Source: Pseudomonas tructae
GTDB taxonomy: Bacteria > Pseudomonadota > Gammaproteobacteria > Pseudomonadales > Pseudomonadaceae
Assembly (NCBI RefSeq): GCF_004214895.1
Contig: NZ_CP035952.1
Coordinates: 372,001 to 436,000, forward strand
DNA: 64,000 bases
Reading direction: 5' to 3'
The stretch's first letter is position 1, and every line of letters starts with the position of its first letter. Below, one piece after another: positions 8,334 through 16,788 of the stretch. The translations under genes and the position numbers were made by a program. The notes under the pieces were generated by a model. That model saw nothing but the letters and a program-made list of their open reading frames with translations. It was not told the origin of the DNA and searched no databases.

Positions 8334-9860
8334 GTGAACAAGACACAAGTGAAAGCGGCATTGCCGCGTGAGTTGCTGGCCTCGGTGGTAGTGTTCCTGG
8401 TCGCCCTGCCCTTGTGCATGGGCATTGCCATCGCCTCGGGCATGCCACCGGCCAAAGGCCTGATTACCGGGATCGTCGGCGGTATCGTGGTCGGTTGGCT
8501 GGCCGGCTCGCCGTTGCAGGTCAGTGGCCCGGCAGCTGGCTTGGCGGTGCTGGTGTTCGAACTGGTGCGCCAGCATGGCGTGGCGATGCTGGGGCCGATC
8601 CTGTTGTTGGCAGGCTTGCTGCAATTGCTCGCCGGGCGCCTGCGCCTGGGCTGCTGGTTCCGGGTGACTGCGCCGGCGGTGGTATACGGCATGCTCGCCG
8701 GCATTGGCGTGCTGATCGTGTTGTCCCAGGTGCATGTGATGTTCGACAGCGCACCGCAGCCCTCGGGCCTGGCCAACCTGCTGGGCTTTGCGGCAACCCT
8801 GACCCAGGCGCTGGAAGGCACCGGCAATGGCTGGCAGGCCGGGCTGCTTGGGCTTGGCACCATCGTCATTATGTGGGGTTGGGAACGCTTGCGCCCGCAG
8901 CCGTTGCGCTTCGTGCCGGGCGCCCTGCTCGGCGTGGCATTGATGACTGTAATCAGCATCTGGCTGGGATTGTCGGTGAACCGCGTCGAGGTTCCCGCGG
9001 ACTTGAGCCAAGCCATCGACTGGCTGCGCCCTACGGACCTGCTCAACCTTGCCGACCCCGGCCTGCTGGTGGCGGCATTCGCCCTGGCTTTCATTGCCAG
9101 CGCCGAAACCCTGCTCTCTGCCGCTGCAGTCGATCGTATGCACAACGGCCAGCGCTCGGACTTTGACCGTGAACTGTCAGCCCAGGGGCTGGGTAACATG
9201 CTCTGCGGGCTACTGGGGGCGCTGCCAATGACCGGGGTGATCGTGCGCAGTTCGGCCAACGTCCAGGCCGGGGCGCAGACGCGCCTGTCGGCGATTCTGC
9301 ATGGCGTCTGGTTGCTGGGGTTCGTGGTGGTGCTGAGCAGTGTGCTGCAGCAGATTCCGGTGGCGAGCCTGGCCGGGGTGCTGGTCTTTACCGGGCTCAA
9401 GCTGGTCGACTTCAAAGCCTTTCGCGGGCTGGGACGCTATGGGCGGATGCCGATGATTACCTATGCGGCGACGGCGTTGGCAATCATCTTCACCGACCTG
9501 CTCACCGGCGTGCTGCTCGGTTTCGCCCTGACCCTGCTGAAGCTGGCGCTCAAGGCCGCACGCCTGAAGATCAGCGTGGTCAGCCTTGAGCAACCGGGCC
9601 ATCTGGAACTGCGCCTGAGCGGTGCGGCAACCTTTCTCAAGGTGCCGGCGCTGGCCCAGGTGCTGGAAGGGATTCCATCCGGGACCACGCTGCATGTGCC
9701 GCTGGCGAACCTCAGCTACATCGACCACTCCTGCCTGGAGCTGCTCGAGGATTGGGGGCGGGCCAATGCCGGCAAGGGGTCGCGGCTGCTGATCGAGCAG
9801 CACCGGCTCAAGCGCCGGGTTGAGGGTCGCGTGCGCACTACGGCTGGCTTGGGGGCTTGA
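8334..9860 (+). CDS. SulP-family anion transporter
   Basis: 508-residue inner-membrane protein with about ten hydrophobic segments, starting with LLASVVVFLVALPLCMGIAIASGMPPAKGLITGIVGG, the SulP signature region, and continuing through the AETLLSAAAVDRMH segment. The last 80 residues form a compact STAS-like domain (LSGAATFLKVPAL, then VPLANLSYIDHSCLELL). Neighbouring carbonic anhydrase points to bicarbonate, though sulfate or dicarboxylates are possible. The GTG at 8334 is preceded at good spacing by AAGGAG (8321-8326); earlier in-frame starts lack this site. Confidence 0.9.
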   Translation: MNKTQVKAALPRELLASVVVFLVALPLCMGIAIASGMPPAKGLITGIVGGIVVGWLAGSPLQVSGPAAGLAVLVFELVRQHGVAMLGPILLLAGLLQLLAGRLRLGCWFRVTAPAVVYGMLAGIGVLIVLSQVHVMFDSAPQPSGLANLLGFAATLTQALEGTGNGWQAGLLGLGTIVIMWGWERLRPQPLRFVPGALLGVALMTVISIWLGLSVNRVEVPADLSQAIDWLRPTDLLNLADPGLLVAAFALAFIASAETLLSAAAVDRMHNGQRSDFDRELSAQGLGNMLCGLLGALPMTGVIVRSSANVQAGAQTRLSAILHGVWLLGFVVVLSSVLQQIPVASLAGVLVFTGLKLVDFKAFRGLGRYGRMPMITYAATALAIIFTDLLTGVLLGFALTLLKLALKAARLKISVVSLEQPGHLELRLSGAATFLKVPALAQVLEGIPSGTTLHVPLANLSYIDHSCLELLEDWGRANAGKGSRLLIEQHRLKRRVEGRVRTTAGLGA

Positions 9861-9868
9861 GGTGATTC

Positions 9869-9919
9869 ATCGCGGGGCAAGTCGAAGCGTCGCACCGCCG
9901 CTTCGACTTGCCCCGCGAT
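9869..9919. repeat. REP palindrome, variant arm type
   Basis: Perfect 21 bp inverted repeat (9869-9889 and 9899-9919) with a 9 nt loop. The outer half is the usual ATCGCGGGGCAAG but the inner half is TCGAAGCG instead of CCCGCTCC, so it is a second REP subtype. It sits between two convergent genes and can act as a bidirectional terminator. Confidence 0.85.
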
Positions 9920-9924
9920 AGGCT

Positions 9925-10572
9925 TCAAGCGCTCTGATCCAGCTCCAACTCCACACCCAGTTGCCGCGACAGGCACGGCCAGCGCTTCCAGGCGGCTCCG
10001 GTATCCGGGCTGCTGAGTTTGTCGCGGTACTGCTCGACCGACTCCAGGGCGAAACTCTCGTCATTGAGCATCTCGTCCACCGAGTGGTGCACCACTTCAT
10101 CGAGCTGGTTGGCGAACGCCTCGCCGATCAACTGGTGGGCGATCAGGTTGGCCACTGTGGTATCCAGCGGGATCAGGGGCTGATTGAAGTGCTTGATGTA
10201 CAGATCGTTAACTTCTTCCACCAATCGATGGGCCAGGTACGCCTCGTCCAGCAGGCAGCCCAGACCCAAGTGGGTAGAGGTGATTGCGGGTGGTTGCAGG
10301 AAGTACTGCTCGGCGATTTTCAGCACCGGTTTGATTTGCGATTCGATGCCTGCTTCGCGGGCAACGTCGTTGGCCGCTTCCAGCAGCTCAGGAACTTGAT
10401 CGATGTAAGCGCCGACAAAGCGGGCCAGGGCGCCATTGGCGTCGGCTTCTGGCAGATGAATCGAAGGATGCAGGTGAGGCAGCTGTTTTTCGAGTTGCTC
10501 TTTGAGTTGGCCGGTTTCGGTCTCATGTTGACGGGCACGGGTGATCTGCTCGCGCAAAGCGGCGATGTTCAT
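9925..10572 (-). CDS. Conserved hypothetical helical protein
   Basis: 215 residues, predicted all-helical and soluble, with a charged N-terminal coiled-coil-like stretch (EQITRARQHETETGQLKEQLEKQL) and no signal peptide, membrane segment or recognisable catalytic motif. From memory, proteins of this kind occur next to the SulP and cytochrome oxidase genes in other pseudomonads (PA0104 position), with no known function. Start ATG 10572 has GGAG upstream; an alternative in-frame start at 10599 lacks it. Confidence 0.75.
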   Translation of the reverse strand: MNIAALREQITRARQHETETGQLKEQLEKQLPHLHPSIHLPEADANGALARFVGAYIDQVPELLEAANDVAREAGIESQIKPVLKIAEQYFLQPPAITSTHLGLGCLLDEAYLAHRLVEEVNDLYIKHFNQPLIPLDTTVANLIAHQLIGEAFANQLDEVVHHSVDEMLNDESFALESVEQYRDKLSSPDTGAAWKRWPCLSRQLGVELELDQSA

Positions 10573-10940
10573 GACAACTCCAGGGTAAAGGCGTGACAAA
10601 CGGAAGACATAAGGTAGCTCGGATACAAAAATGGCTAAGACGCATTTTGCATAACCATTAATAGATTAATATTCGTCGATTATATCGAAGTGCCATCATT
10701 GTGCCCCAGGCCAGGTAATTCGCGGCTTCGCGCGCAAACGTTCAACTTCTGCCGATGTTTTGTCTGCGCGCATTGCCAGGCGAGGGTCGCTGTCTATACT
10801 CCGGTTTGAAAGTGATTCGCTGATGAGGCCCGACTGCAGTTCGCAGGGGCTCGGTCGTCGAAGTTCGCAGTCTTGGCCGCCGTACCCTTAGCCGTAGGTC
10901 CACGCCTCCGGGATAACAAGAACGATAAGGGGAACCCGCA
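10573..10940. other. Intergenic region upstream of the oxidase cluster
   Basis: 368 bases without a gene. The first 110 bases are AT-rich (around the TTAATAGATTAATATTCG stretch) and likely contain the promoter of the divergent hypothetical gene or of coxB. The last part contains AACAAGAA and AAGGGGAA before the coxB start. No tRNA, repeat or clear -35/-10 pair was recognised. Confidence 0.5.
10915..10922 (+). promoter_or_regulatory. Possible Hfq/Crc target motif in the coxB leader
   Basis: AACAAGAA fits the AANAANAA catabolite-activity motif bound by Hfq with Crc in Pseudomonas mRNAs. It lies 18 bases before the coxB ATG and just upstream of the AAGGGGAA ribosome binding site, the position where such binding blocks translation. 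A short A-rich motif can occur by chance. Confidence 0.35.
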
Positions 10941-12068
10941 ATGATGCGACATCCACATGTCTGGATGGGCCTCCTGTTGTGGTCGGTATTCGGTCAGGCG
11001 CACGCCGCCTGGACCGTTAACATGGCGCCAGGGGCGACTGAAGTCAGCAACGCAGTGTTCGACCTGCACATGACCATTTTCTGGATCTGCGTGATCATCG
11101 GCCTGGTGGTCTTTGGCGCAATGTTCTGGTCGATGATCATTCACCGTCGCTCCACCGGCCAGCAGCCTGCGCATTTTCACGAGCACACCTGGGTCGAGAT
11201 CATGTGGACGGTTGTGCCGTTCCTGATCCTGGTGGCCATGGCCATCCCGGCGACCAAGACTCTGATCGATATCTACGATGCCAGCGAGTCTGACGTCGAT
11301 ATCCAGGTCACCGGCTATCAGTGGAAGTGGCATTACAAATACCTGGGCCAGGATGTTGAATTCTTCAGCAACCTGGCCACCCCTGCCGATCAGATCCACA
11401 ACAAAGCCCCCAAGGACGAGCACTACCTGCTCGAAGTCGACCAGCCGCTGGTGCTGCCGGTGGGCGCCAAGGTGCGCTTTCTGGTAACTGCCGCGGACGT
11501 TATCCACTCCTGGTGGGTACCGGCCTTCGCGGTCAAGCGTGATGCCATCCCCGGCTTCGTCAACGAAGCCTGGACCCGGGTCGAGAAGCCCGGCATCTAC
11601 CGCGGCCAGTGCACCGAGCTGTGCGGCAAGGACCACGGTTTCATGCCGGTGGTGGTCGAGGTCAAGTCCAAGGCCGACTACGACACCTGGCTCGGCGAGC
11701 GCAAGGCCGAAGCCGCCAAGCTCAAGGAGCTGACCAGCAAGGAATGGACCCTGCAAGAGCTGGTCGAGCGCGGCGACAAGGTCTACCACACCACCTGCGT
11801 GGCCTGTCACCAGGCCGAAGGCCAGGGCTTGCCGCCAATGTTCCCGGCACTCAAGGGCTCGAAAATCGCCACCGGGCCGAAGCAAGACCACCTGAGCATC
11901 GTCTTCCACGGCAAGCCGGGCACGGCCATGGCTGCCTTCGGCAAACAGCTCTCGGAAGTCGATATCGCCGCTGTTGTGACCTATGAACGCAATGCCTGGG
12001 GCAACAACAAGGGCGACATGGTCACGCCAAAAGATGTGCTGGCGATCAAACAGGCTGAAAGCAAATGA
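10941..12068 (+). CDS. coxB: Cytochrome c oxidase subunit II, caa3 type (haem c fused)
   Basis: 375 residues: signal peptide to about residue 22, two membrane helices (about 44-65 and 88-105), then the periplasmic CuA domain with ligands His189, Cys224, Cys228, His232 and Met235 (CTELCGKDHGFM). A C-terminal cytochrome c domain carries CVACH at 286-290, making this a caa3-type oxidase that takes electrons from cytochrome c through its own haem. First gene of the oxidase operon, 52 bases before coxA. Confidence 0.97.
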   Translation: MMRHPHVWMGLLLWSVFGQAHAAWTVNMAPGATEVSNAVFDLHMTIFWICVIIGLVVFGAMFWSMIIHRRSTGQQPAHFHEHTWVEIMWTVVPFLILVAMAIPATKTLIDIYDASESDVDIQVTGYQWKWHYKYLGQDVEFFSNLATPADQIHNKAPKDEHYLLEVDQPLVLPVGAKVRFLVTAADVIHSWWVPAFAVKRDAIPGFVNEAWTRVEKPGIYRGQCTELCGKDHGFMPVVVEVKSKADYDTWLGERKAEAAKLKELTSKEWTLQELVERGDKVYHTTCVACHQAEGQGLPPMFPALKGSKIATGPKQDHLSIVFHGKPGTAMAAFGKQLSEVDIAAVVTYERNAWGNNKGDMVTPKDVLAIKQAESK

Positions 12069-12120
12069 GCCGGGGTGAGGCGTATTCGCGCACCGGCCAC
12101 CGGACTGCAGGAGACAGGAC

Positions 12121-13710
12121 ATGAGCGCAGTGATCGACGACCACAGCCACGGTCATGAGCACGCCCACGGGCCGGCCAAGGGCCTGATGCGCTGGGTGCT
12201 GACCACCAACCACAAAGACATTGGCACCATGTACCTGTGGTTCAGTTTCATGATGTTCCTGCTGGGCGGCTCGTTCGCCATGGTGATCCGCGCCGAGCTG
12301 TTCCAGCCTGGCCTGCAGATCGTCCAGCCGGAGTTCTTCAACCAGATGACCACCATGCATGGTCTGGTGATGGTCTTCGGTGCGGTGATGCCGGCCTTCG
12401 TCGGCCTGGCCAACTGGATGATCCCGCTGATGGTCGGCGCGCCGGACATGGCTCTGCCACGGATGAACAACTTCAGCTTCTGGCTATTGCCCGCAGCGTT
12501 CCTGCTATTGGTATCGACCCTGTTCATGCCGGGCGGCGGGCCGAACTTCGGCTGGACCTTCTACGCCCCGCTCTCGACCACTTACGCACCGGAAAGCGTG
12601 ACCTTCTTCATCTTCGCCATTCACCTCATGGGTATCAGTTCGATCATGGGCGCGATCAACGTCATCGCCACCATCCTCAACCTGCGCGCCCCGGGCATGA
12701 CCCTGATGAAGATGCCGCTGTTCGTCTGGACCTGGCTGATCACCGCCTTCCTGCTGATCGCGGTGATGCCGGTACTGGCGGGTGTGGTGACCATGATGCT
12801 GATGGACATCCACTTCGGCACCAGCTTCTTCAGCGCCGCCGGCGGCGGTGACCCGGTGTTGTTCCAGCATGTGTTCTGGTTCTTCGGTCACCCCGAGGTG
12901 TACATCATGATCCTGCCGGCGTTCGGCGCGGTCAGTTCGATCATCCCGGCGTTCTCGCGCAAGCCGTTGTTTGGCTATACCTCGATGGTCTACGCCACCG
13001 GGGCGATTGCCTTCCTGTCGTTCATCGTCTGGGCTCACCACATGTTCGTGGTCGGCATTCCGGTGGTTGGCGAGCTGTTCTTCATGTACGCCACCATGCT
13101 GATCGCGGTGCCGACCGGGGTGAAGGTGTTCAACTGGGTCAGCACCATGTGGGAAGGCTCGCTGACCTTCGAAACACCGATGCTGTTCGCCATCGCCTTT
13201 GTCATCCTGTTCACCATCGGCGGCTTCTCCGGGCTGATGCTGGCCATTGCCCCGGCGGACTTCCAGTACCACGACACCTACTTCGTGGTTGCCCACTTCC
13301 ACTATGTGCTGGTGCCCGGGGCGATCTTCGGCATCTTTGCCTCGGCCTACTATTGGCTGCCGAAGTGGACCGGGCATATGTACGACGAAACCCTGGGCAA
13401 GCTGCACTTCTGGTTGTCGTTCATTGGCATGAACATGGCCTTTTTCCCCATGCATTTTGTGGGGCTGGCGGGCATGCCGCGCAGGATTCCGGACTACAAC
13501 CTGCAGTTCGCCGACTTCAACATGATCTCGTCGATTGGTGCCTTTACCTTCGGCGCCACGCAGATCTTCTTCCTGTTCATCGTCATCAAGTGCATTCGCG
13601 GTGGCGCCCCGGCGCCGGCCAAGCCCTGGGATGGCGCTGAAGGGCTGGAGTGGTCGGTGCCATCACCGGCGCCTTATCACACCTTCCAGACCCCACCGGA
13701 AGTGAAATGA
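12121..13710 (+). CDS. coxA: Cytochrome c oxidase subunit I
   Basis: 529-residue catalytic subunit with twelve membrane helices that reduces O2 to water at the haem a3-CuB site and pumps protons. Visible hallmarks are the haem a ligand region MTTMHGLVMVFGAVMPAF, the CuB segment WFFGHPEVYIMILPAFG with the His-Tyr crosslink pair, the second CuB histidine pair in WAHHMFV, and DTYFVVAHFHYVL carrying the distal haem histidines. The N-terminus has a short His-rich stretch (DDHSHGHEHAHG) that could bind metal. Standard length. Confidence 0.97.
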   Translation: MSAVIDDHSHGHEHAHGPAKGLMRWVLTTNHKDIGTMYLWFSFMMFLLGGSFAMVIRAELFQPGLQIVQPEFFNQMTTMHGLVMVFGAVMPAFVGLANWMIPLMVGAPDMALPRMNNFSFWLLPAAFLLLVSTLFMPGGGPNFGWTFYAPLSTTYAPESVTFFIFAIHLMGISSIMGAINVIATILNLRAPGMTLMKMPLFVWTWLITAFLLIAVMPVLAGVVTMMLMDIHFGTSFFSAAGGGDPVLFQHVFWFFGHPEVYIMILPAFGAVSSIIPAFSRKPLFGYTSMVYATGAIAFLSFIVWAHHMFVVGIPVVGELFFMYATMLIAVPTGVKVFNWVSTMWEGSLTFETPMLFAIAFVILFTIGGFSGLMLAIAPADFQYHDTYFVVAHFHYVLVPGAIFGIFASAYYWLPKWTGHMYDETLGKLHFWLSFIGMNMAFFPMHFVGLAGMPRRIPDYNLQFADFNMISSIGAFTFGATQIFFLFIVIKCIRGGAPAPAKPWDGAEGLEWSVPSPAPYHTFQTPPEVK

Positions 13711-13735
13711 ACGGCTCAGGCCCGAGGATACAGCC

Positions 13736-14305
13736 ATGAGTGAAGGGACCTCGCTCAAGCGCCTGGTGTGGCGGCTGATGCTGCTGACCGTGGTGATGTT
13801 CGCCTTCGGCTTTGCCCTGGTGCCGATCTACGACGTGATGTGCAAAGCCTTCGGCATCAACGGCAAGACCGGCGGGCAGTATGAAGGCACCCAGGTCAGT
13901 GACATGAACCGCACGGTGAAGGTGCAGTTCATGTCGACCAACGCCAGCGACATGGTCTGGGATTTTTACTCCACCGCCGACCAGATCGACGTCAATCCGG
14001 GGGCGGTCAACCAGATGGTCTTCATTGCCCGTAATCCGACCGATAAACCCATGAGCGCCCAGGCCATCCCCAGCATCACCCCGGCCGAGGCGGCGGCGTA
14101 TTTCCACAAGACCGAATGCTTCTGCTTTACCCAGCAGGTGCTGCAGCCGGGCGAGCGCATCGAAATGCCGGTGCGATTCATCGTCGACCGCGACCTGCCC
14201 AAAGATGTGAAACACCTGACGCTGGCTTACACGCTGTTCGATATCACCGCTCGCCACCCGCCGGTTGCACACCTGGCGGACCCGGTTGCACAGGGCGCCC
14301 GATAA
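13736..14305 (+). CDS. ctaG: CtaG/Cox11 copper chaperone for CuB
   Basis: 189 residues: one N-terminal membrane helix (about residues 10-31) and a periplasmic immunoglobulin-like domain. The copper-binding CFCF motif is at residues 128-131 in the family sequence KTECFCFTQQ. It delivers copper to the CuB centre of subunit I, which fits its position between coxA and coxC. Confidence 0.96.
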   Translation: MSEGTSLKRLVWRLMLLTVVMFAFGFALVPIYDVMCKAFGINGKTGGQYEGTQVSDMNRTVKVQFMSTNASDMVWDFYSTADQIDVNPGAVNQMVFIARNPTDKPMSAQAIPSITPAEAAAYFHKTECFCFTQQVLQPGERIEMPVRFIVDRDLPKDVKHLTLAYTLFDITARHPPVAHLADPVAQGAR

Positions 14306-14318
14306 GGAGAACACCACG

Positions 14319-15206
14319 ATGGCTTCCCATGAGCACTATTACGTCCCGGCGCAAAGCAAGTGGCCGATCATTGCCACGGTCGGCATGTTCATCACGGTGT
14401 TCGGCCTGGGCACCTGGTTCAATGACCTCAAGGCCGGGCGGCCGGAGTCCCATGGGCCGTGGATTTTTTTCTTCGGTGCGTTGTGCCTGGCCTACATGCT
14501 GTTCGGCTGGTTTGGCGCGGTGGTCAAGGAGAGCCGCGCCGGGCTCTACAGCCCACAGCTGGACCGCTCGTTCCGCTGGGGCATGTCCTGGTTCATCTTC
14601 TCCGAGGTGATGTTCTTCATCGCCTTTTTCGGCGCCCTGTTCTATGTGCGTAACCTGGCCGGCCCCTGGCTCGGTGGGGAAGGCGCCAAGGGTGTGGCGC
14701 ACATGCTCTGGCCGAATTTCGAGTTCTCCTGGCCGCTGCTGCATACGCCGGACCCGAAATTGTTCCCGCCGCCCAAGGACATCATCGACCCCTGGCACTT
14801 GCCGTTGATCAACACCATTTTGCTGGTCAGCTCCAGTGTCACCATCACCATCGCCCACCATGCCCTGCGCAAGAACCACCGTGGAGCGCTGAAGGCCTGG
14901 TTGGCGTTGACCATCCTCCTCGGCCTGAGCTTCCTGGTACTGCAGGCATACGAGTATCACGAAGCCTATAACGAGTTGGGCCTGACCCTGGGCTCGGGCA
15001 TTTACGGCGCTACGTTCTTCATGCTCACAGGTTTCCACGGCGCCCACGTGACCATGGGCACCCTGATTTTGATCGTGATGCTGGTACGCATCCTGCGGGG
15101 GCATTTCAACGCCGACAAACACTTCGGCTTCGAGGCGGCCAGCTGGTACTGGCACTTCGTGGATGTGGTCTGGGTGGGGCTGTTTATCTTCGTTTACGTG
15201 CTGTAG
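14319..15206 (+). CDS. coxC: Cytochrome c oxidase subunit III
   Basis: 295-residue membrane protein with the seven-helix subunit III pattern, including WFGAVVKESRAGLYS, the FSEVMFFIAFFGALFY segment and the terminal SWYWHFVDVVWVGLFIFVYVL, a strong signature of subunit III. AAGGAGA lies 8 bases before the ATG at 14319. Last structural gene of the oxidase operon; the next gene is on the opposite strand and converges with it. Confidence 0.96.
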   Translation: MASHEHYYVPAQSKWPIIATVGMFITVFGLGTWFNDLKAGRPESHGPWIFFFGALCLAYMLFGWFGAVVKESRAGLYSPQLDRSFRWGMSWFIFSEVMFFIAFFGALFYVRNLAGPWLGGEGAKGVAHMLWPNFEFSWPLLHTPDPKLFPPPKDIIDPWHLPLINTILLVSSSVTITIAHHALRKNHRGALKAWLALTILLGLSFLVLQAYEYHEAYNELGLTLGSGIYGATFFMLTGFHGAHVTMGTLILIVMLVRILRGHFNADKHFGFEAASWYWHFVDVVWVGLFIFVYVL

Positions 15207-15212
15207 CCGGGT

Positions 15213-15416
15213 TCAGAACGGCGCGTGGGACACCAACTGGCCGCTGTAGAAGCCCCAGGCCACCAGGGCCAGGGTCAAGACGGCCAGGGTGACGCGAACA
15301 GTCAGGGCTTTGAGCAGGCGAGTCGACTGCCCGTCGTCTTTGACCAGAAAGATCAGGCCGCTGAACAGGCTGGCGATGGTCGCCAACAGCATCAGGACGA
15401 TCGCGGCTTTGAGCAT
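15213..15416 (-). CDS. Twin-transmembrane protein (DUF2909-like)
   Basis: 67 residues with two membrane helices (about 4-24 and 42-60) joined by a charged loop, VKDDGQSTRLLKAL. Such tiny proteins occur in oxidase clusters of Pseudomonas and relatives; no function is established. It is the only gene of the cluster on the minus strand, converging with coxC and divergent from the SURF1 gene. The ATG at 15416 has CGGAG upstream; a longer frame to 15494 would run into the SURF1 gene and lacks an RBS. Confidence 0.8.
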   Translation of the reverse strand: MLKAAIVLMLLATIASLFSGLIFLVKDDGQSTRLLKALTVRVTLAVLTLALVAWGFYSGQLVSHAPF

Positions 15417-15479
15417 GGCGAAACTCCGGGGGGATGCAGTGATGAATACAAGTATAGCGACTGACTTTTCGAGGGCCCG

Positions 15480-16220
15480 GTGAAGCGCTTTCACCCAGGC
15501 CTCGTGCCGACCCTGGTGGTGCTGTTGCTGCTGCCGGGGTTGATTGCGCTCGGCTGCTGGCAGCTCGGGCGCGCTGAACAGAAACGCCAGCTACTGCAGG
15601 CCTACGCCGAGCGCAGCGCCAGCGATGCGGTGGGCAGCGCGCAGTTGCTGCAGATTGATGATCCGGCCTATCGCCGGGTGCACCTGTACGGCCAGTTCGA
15701 TGGCCAACACAGCCTGCTGCTGGATAACCGCATGCGCGACGGCCAGGTTGGCGTTGAGCTGTTGCAACCCTTTCTCGATCAGGCCAGCGGCCTGTGGCTG
15801 TTGATCAATCGCGGCTGGCTGCCCTGGCCGGATCGACGCATCCCCGTGCAATTCAGCACCCCTGAGCAGCCGTTGAGCCTGGATGCCTCGGTGTACGTCG
15901 CACCGGGTGCGACCTTCCAGTTGCATGCCGATCCGCAGGGCGGGAGTTGGCCGCGGCTGATGACTGCCATCGACGCCGGCTCGCTGTGGCCGCAACTGGG
16001 CCGCGAAGGTTTTGTCCATGAATTGCGCCTGGAGCCAGGCCCTGCCAGCTACCGGCTGGACTGGCCAGTGGTGGCGCTGGGGCCGGAAAAACACCTGGGT
16101 TACGCCGTGCAGTGGTTCGCCCTGGCGTTGGCCCTGGTACTGCTCTACCTCTACTTCGGCTGGCATAACAACAAGGAGAAACAGCATGGGAGCCGTCACA
16201 AGTCCACTCAACATGTCTGA
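15480..16220 (+). CDS. SURF1 family oxidase assembly protein
   Basis: 246 residues with the SURF1 layout: N-terminal helix PTLVVLLLLPGLIALGCWQLGRAEQKRQLL (the GxWQ-x-R-xx-K signature), a periplasmic domain containing DNRMRDGQVGVELLQPF and NRGWLP, and a C-terminal helix ending YAVQWFALALALVLLYLYFGW. SURF1 proteins help insert or stabilise haem a in subunit I. GTG start at 15480. The following gene begins inside its last 35 bases, so they are translated together. Confidence 0.93.
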   Translation: MKRFHPGLVPTLVVLLLLPGLIALGCWQLGRAEQKRQLLQAYAERSASDAVGSAQLLQIDDPAYRRVHLYGQFDGQHSLLLDNRMRDGQVGVELLQPFLDQASGLWLLINRGWLPWPDRRIPVQFSTPEQPLSLDASVYVAPGATFQLHADPQGGSWPRLMTAIDAGSLWPQLGREGFVHELRLEPGPASYRLDWPVVALGPEKHLGYAVQWFALALALVLLYLYFGWHNNKEKQHGSRHKSTQHV

Positions 16221-16779
16221 AGGCAAGGCGCCGCGCAGTCGGGCGCGCGGTCGCCTGCAACTGTTGCTGATCCTGCTGGTGGTCCTCGGCCCGATGGTCC
16301 TTGCCACCAGCATGTACAAACTCAAGTTCTGGGTACCCGACAGCCGCAGCTACCACGGGGAAATGGTCGGCACCGGCCAGACCCGCGTGGACCTTGGCGT
16401 GCCTGCTGAAGAAGGACGCTGGCAACTGCTGGTGAGCACGCCCGGGGCATGCGGCCTGGACTGTCAGCAACTGGTTTACCTGGCCCGGCAGATCCAGATC
16501 GGTCTGGGCCGCGATGCCAGCCGCGCCAGCCATGCCCTGGCCGCCGCCCAGCCCTTGGCCGGCGACTACCAGGCCAAGCTTGCGCGCGAGTACCCGCAAC
16601 TGCAGCGCTACCCCCTGGACCTTTCGCGTTACGGGGCCGTCAGCCAGGGCAAGCAGGACGCTTTGCTGTGGATCATCGACCCGCACGGCAACCTGGTGCT
16701 GCGCTACGACGCCAGGGTCAAGGGCAAGGACTTGCTCAATGACCTGCGCCATCTGCTGAAGCTGTCCAACATCGGATAG
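16186..16779 (+). CDS. Oxidase-cluster membrane protein, possibly thioredoxin-like
   Basis: 197 residues: a basic N-terminus, one membrane helix (about residues 23-43) and a periplasmic domain. The pattern STPGACGLDCQQLVYLARQIQIGLG followed near the end by WIIDPHGNLVLRYDA suggests a divergent SCO/thioredoxin-like fold with a Cys-x3-Cys pair, hence a possible copper or redox role in assembly. Genes of this type lie between SURF1 and ctaA in other pseudomonads. AAGGAGAA precedes the ATG at 16186. The fold assignment is inference. Confidence 0.75.
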   Translation: MGAVTSPLNMSEGKAPRSRARGRLQLLLILLVVLGPMVLATSMYKLKFWVPDSRSYHGEMVGTGQTRVDLGVPAEEGRWQLLVSTPGACGLDCQQLVYLARQIQIGLGRDASRASHALAAAQPLAGDYQAKLAREYPQLQRYPLDLSRYGAVSQGKQDALLWIIDPHGNLVLRYDARVKGKDLLNDLRHLLKLSNIG

Positions 16780-16788
16780 GACATCGCC

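Noticed and set aside
7398..9143. Long open frame on the minus strand across the carbonic anhydrase and SulP genes
   Set aside because: Composition (Gln/His/Arg-rich, no motif) is that of an antisense frame of GC-rich coding DNA; the plus strand has clear protein families.
10794..12122. Minus-strand open frame opposite coxB
   Set aside because: Shadow of the coxB reading frame; spans the coxB promoter and has no recognisable domain.
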